Made by a program: the position numbers and the translations under genes
Source of the DNA: Victivallaceae bacterium
GTDB lineage: Bacteria > Verrucomicrobiota > Lentisphaeria > Victivallales > Victivallaceae
Direction: 5' to 3'
DNA length: 8,066 nucleotides
NCBI GenBank assembly: GCA_028717165.1
Contig: JAQUOK010000114.1
Coordinates: 1-8,066 of the forward strand
Shown: in pieces, positions 6,893 through 8,066 of the stretch
Layout of the letters: every line of letters begins with the position of its first letter
Position numbering within the stretch: position 1 is the stretch's first letter
Notes under the pieces: model-generated
What the model was told of the DNA's origin: nothing
The model's input: the letters and a program-made list of their open reading frames with translations, nothing else
Database searches by the model: none

Positions 6893-7843
6893 ATGAAATA
6901 TTTAATAACCGGCCACAGCGGATTCGTCGGGAAATATCTTATCCGTCATATTCTGCGGATGGAACCTGACGCGGAAATCGCCGGCCTGGACCTGGTCCCG
7001 GCCGGGCAGAAACCCGCACAGCTGCAGGAATTTCAGATCGACCTGCTCGAAACCGAAAAACTGAACCGGATAGTGGCGGCTTTCGCGCCGGATTATATCG
7101 TCCACCTTGCTTCGTTCAGCTCCGTCGCCTACAGCTGGCGCCGGCCGCTCGAAAGTTTCCGCAACAACACCAACATTTTCCTGAATCTTCTCGAAGCCAT
7201 TCATAAAAATGCCCTGCCCTGCCGGCTGCTTTCCATCGGCTCCAGTGAAGAATACGGCGCCGTATCCGCTGCCGAACTCCCGCTCACGGAAAACCTGAAA
7301 CCGCGGCCGCTCAGCCCGTATGCCGTGGCGCGGGTAGCTCAGGAAAACATGTCCTGGGTATATTCAAAAGGCTTTGGCCTGGATATAGTCTGCACGCGCT
7401 CTTTCAACCATATCGGCTGCGGCCAGGATGACCGATTCGTAGTCAGCTCACTCGCCAGGCGATTCGCTGAATTCAAAGCCGGCAAATGCCCGGAAATTAT
7501 CGTCGGCGACACCGGCATAGTCCGCGATTTCCTGGATGTCCGGGATGTTGTCCGCGCTTATTACCTGCTGCTGAAAAGCGCGGCGGGCTCGGGCGAAATT
7601 TTCAATATCTGCAGCGGACGGCAGACTTCCATCCAGGACATTATTGAGATATTCAAGGAAATAACCGCTACCGCCCCGCCGCTTACCGTCGACCCGGATT
7701 TACTGCGGCCGGTGGAAAACCGCATCGTTACCGGCTCCAACCGGAAATTATATGAACTGACCGGCTGGCAGCCGGAAATAAAACTTGAAGATTCGCTCAG
7801 GGACATTGCCCAATGGTGGGAAAAACATCTCTCATACCAATAA
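6893..7843 (+). CDS. Extended SDR sugar-nucleotide enzyme, probably GDP-4-keto-6-deoxymannose reductase (RMD-like)
   Basis: A 316-residue NAD(P)-dependent epimerase/dehydratase-family protein. The cofactor motif GHSGFVG (7-13) opens the Rossmann fold, and Asp33 ends strand 2 (GLD), which would favour NAD. Active-site positions are Ser117 and Glu119 in IGSSEEYG (115-122), Tyr143 and Arg147 in SPYAVARVAQE (141-151); Arg stands where SDR enzymes usually have Lys (YxxxK). The stretches TRSFNHIG (168-175), DDRFVVSS (179-186), RDFLDVRDVVRAY (211-223) and FNICSGRQTSI (237-247) match the GMD/RMD branch. Length is nearer RMD (about 300) than GMD (about 350 or more). RMD reduces GDP-4-keto-6-deoxymannose to GDP-D-rhamnose in the cytoplasm; no GMD gene is in the window to supply that substrate, so 4,6-dehydratase or epimerase activity is still possible. 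The start is set by AAGGA at 6881-6885, 7 bases before the ATG. Confidence 0.85.
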   Translation: MKYLITGHSGFVGKYLIRHILRMEPDAEIAGLDLVPAGQKPAQLQEFQIDLLETEKLNRIVAAFAPDYIVHLASFSSVAYSWRRPLESFRNNTNIFLNLLEAIHKNALPCRLLSIGSSEEYGAVSAAELPLTENLKPRPLSPYAVARVAQENMSWVYSKGFGLDIVCTRSFNHIGCGQDDRFVVSSLARRFAEFKAGKCPEIIVGDTGIVRDFLDVRDVVRAYYLLLKSAAGSGEIFNICSGRQTSIQDIIEIFKEITATAPPLTVDPDLLRPVENRIVTGSNRKLYELTGWQPEIKLEDSLRDIAQWWEKHLSYQ

Positions 7844-7860
7844 ACGCCCACGGGGCTTTA
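7841..7860 (+). terminator. Small hairpin at the SDR stop codon
   Basis: TAAA-C-GCCC pairs with GGGC-TTTA around an ACG loop, with one bulged C. The stem includes the SDR stop codon, and its 3' arm ends in TTTA. The GC part is only 4 pairs, so this is at best a weak terminator for the SDR gene. Confidence 0.3.
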
Positions 7861-7897
7861 AGAATAAAATAGTGTTACTGAAAAACCTTTTAAATAA

Positions 7898-8065
7898 TTA
7901 GCCCAAATACTGTTCAGTTAAGCATGATTTCGACTTTAAGGCTTGACGCATCATTGTCCGGGTACGGATTGGGAACCCGGACATTTTACGTTTAACCCCG
8001 CGTGGATTGCGTCGGCCAAGTCGGGGGGGAAGAATCTGTTCAAGTATTTCCCGAATGACTTCCTG
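7898..8065 (-). CDS. IS4-type transposase, C-terminal end (partial at the window edge)
   Basis: On the - strand a frame open to the right edge gives 55 residues, from QEVIREILEQ to EQYLG, followed by TAA (complement of 7898-7900). The core, RRNPRGVKRKMSGFPIR, resembles the C-terminal tail of IS4-family DDE transposases (R-x-NPR-x-VKRKMS-x-FP). The DDE catalytic residues and the gene start lie beyond the right edge. IS4-type transposases cut and paste their own element; the IS end and its terminal repeat should lie between 7844 and 7897, but I cannot identify it without the other end. The gene converges on the SDR gene with only 54 bases between the stop codons, so the IS inserted just downstream of the glycan gene. 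A strong palindrome lies inside this coding end. Whether the element is intact cannot be seen. Confidence 0.7.
   Translation of the reverse strand, partial: QEVIREILEQILPPRLGRRNPRGVKRKMSGFPIRTRTMMRQALKSKSCLTEQYLG
7955..7987 (+). terminator. Strong hairpin with T-tract inside the transposase end
   Basis: TGTCCGGGT (7955-7963) pairs perfectly with ACCCGGACA (7975-7983) around an 11-base loop, and TTTT follows at 7984-7987. Read on the + strand, it has the form of an intrinsic terminator that could stop transcripts leaving the SDR gene before they run antisense into the transposase. On the - strand no T-run follows. It overlaps the coding sequence of the transposase C-terminus. Confidence 0.5.
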
Positions 8066-8066
8066 A

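Overview
The window holds seven genes or gene remnants on the + strand and one on the - strand. None is an RNA gene and there is no CRISPR array. The organism looks like a Gram-negative bacterium of mid GC content. The gene types (a large membrane transglutaminase paired with a DUF58 protein, glycan genes, IS transposases) would fit the PVC group, for example Lentisphaerota or Kiritimatiellota. That placement is only an impression from gene style and is weakly supported.

Left block (1-4295): the window opens inside a nucleotidyltransferase-HEPN protein (MNT-HEPN), whose first part lies off the left edge. After a gap of about 70 bases rich in inverted repeats comes a two-gene unit. A membrane-anchored DUF58 protein overlaps, by an ATGA junction, a 710-residue polytopic membrane protein with a periplasmic transglutaminase-like domain (TgpA/DUF3488 type). 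In many bacteria this pair goes with a MoxR AAA+ ATPase, but no MoxR gene is visible here. The transglutaminase has Cys470 and His514, with Glu531 where Asp is usual.

Middle block (4296-6702): a well-formed sigma70-like promoter starts a new unit. It carries a class I SAM-dependent methyltransferase, then a GT4 glycosyltransferase joined by a TAATG junction. Directly behind is a decayed family 2 glycosyltransferase (6262-6702). It lacks its N-terminal end and carries a frameshift, an in-frame stop and probably an internal deletion.

Right block (6703-8066): a GC-rich structured intergenic element comes before an extended SDR enzyme most like GDP-4-keto-6-deoxymannose reductase (RMD, which makes GDP-D-rhamnose). 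At the right edge, the last 55 codons of an IS4-type transposase run on the - strand, converging on the SDR gene with 54 bases between the stop codons.

Methyltransferase, GT4, GT2 remnant and RMD-like enzyme together read as part of a surface-polysaccharide (deoxyhexose or rhamnan-type) locus that is eroding and has been invaded by an IS. I saw no convincing wholly new system. The most useful leads are the structured element at 6801-6862, the GT2 remnant, the altered catalytic residues in two enzymes, and the hairpin inside the transposase end.
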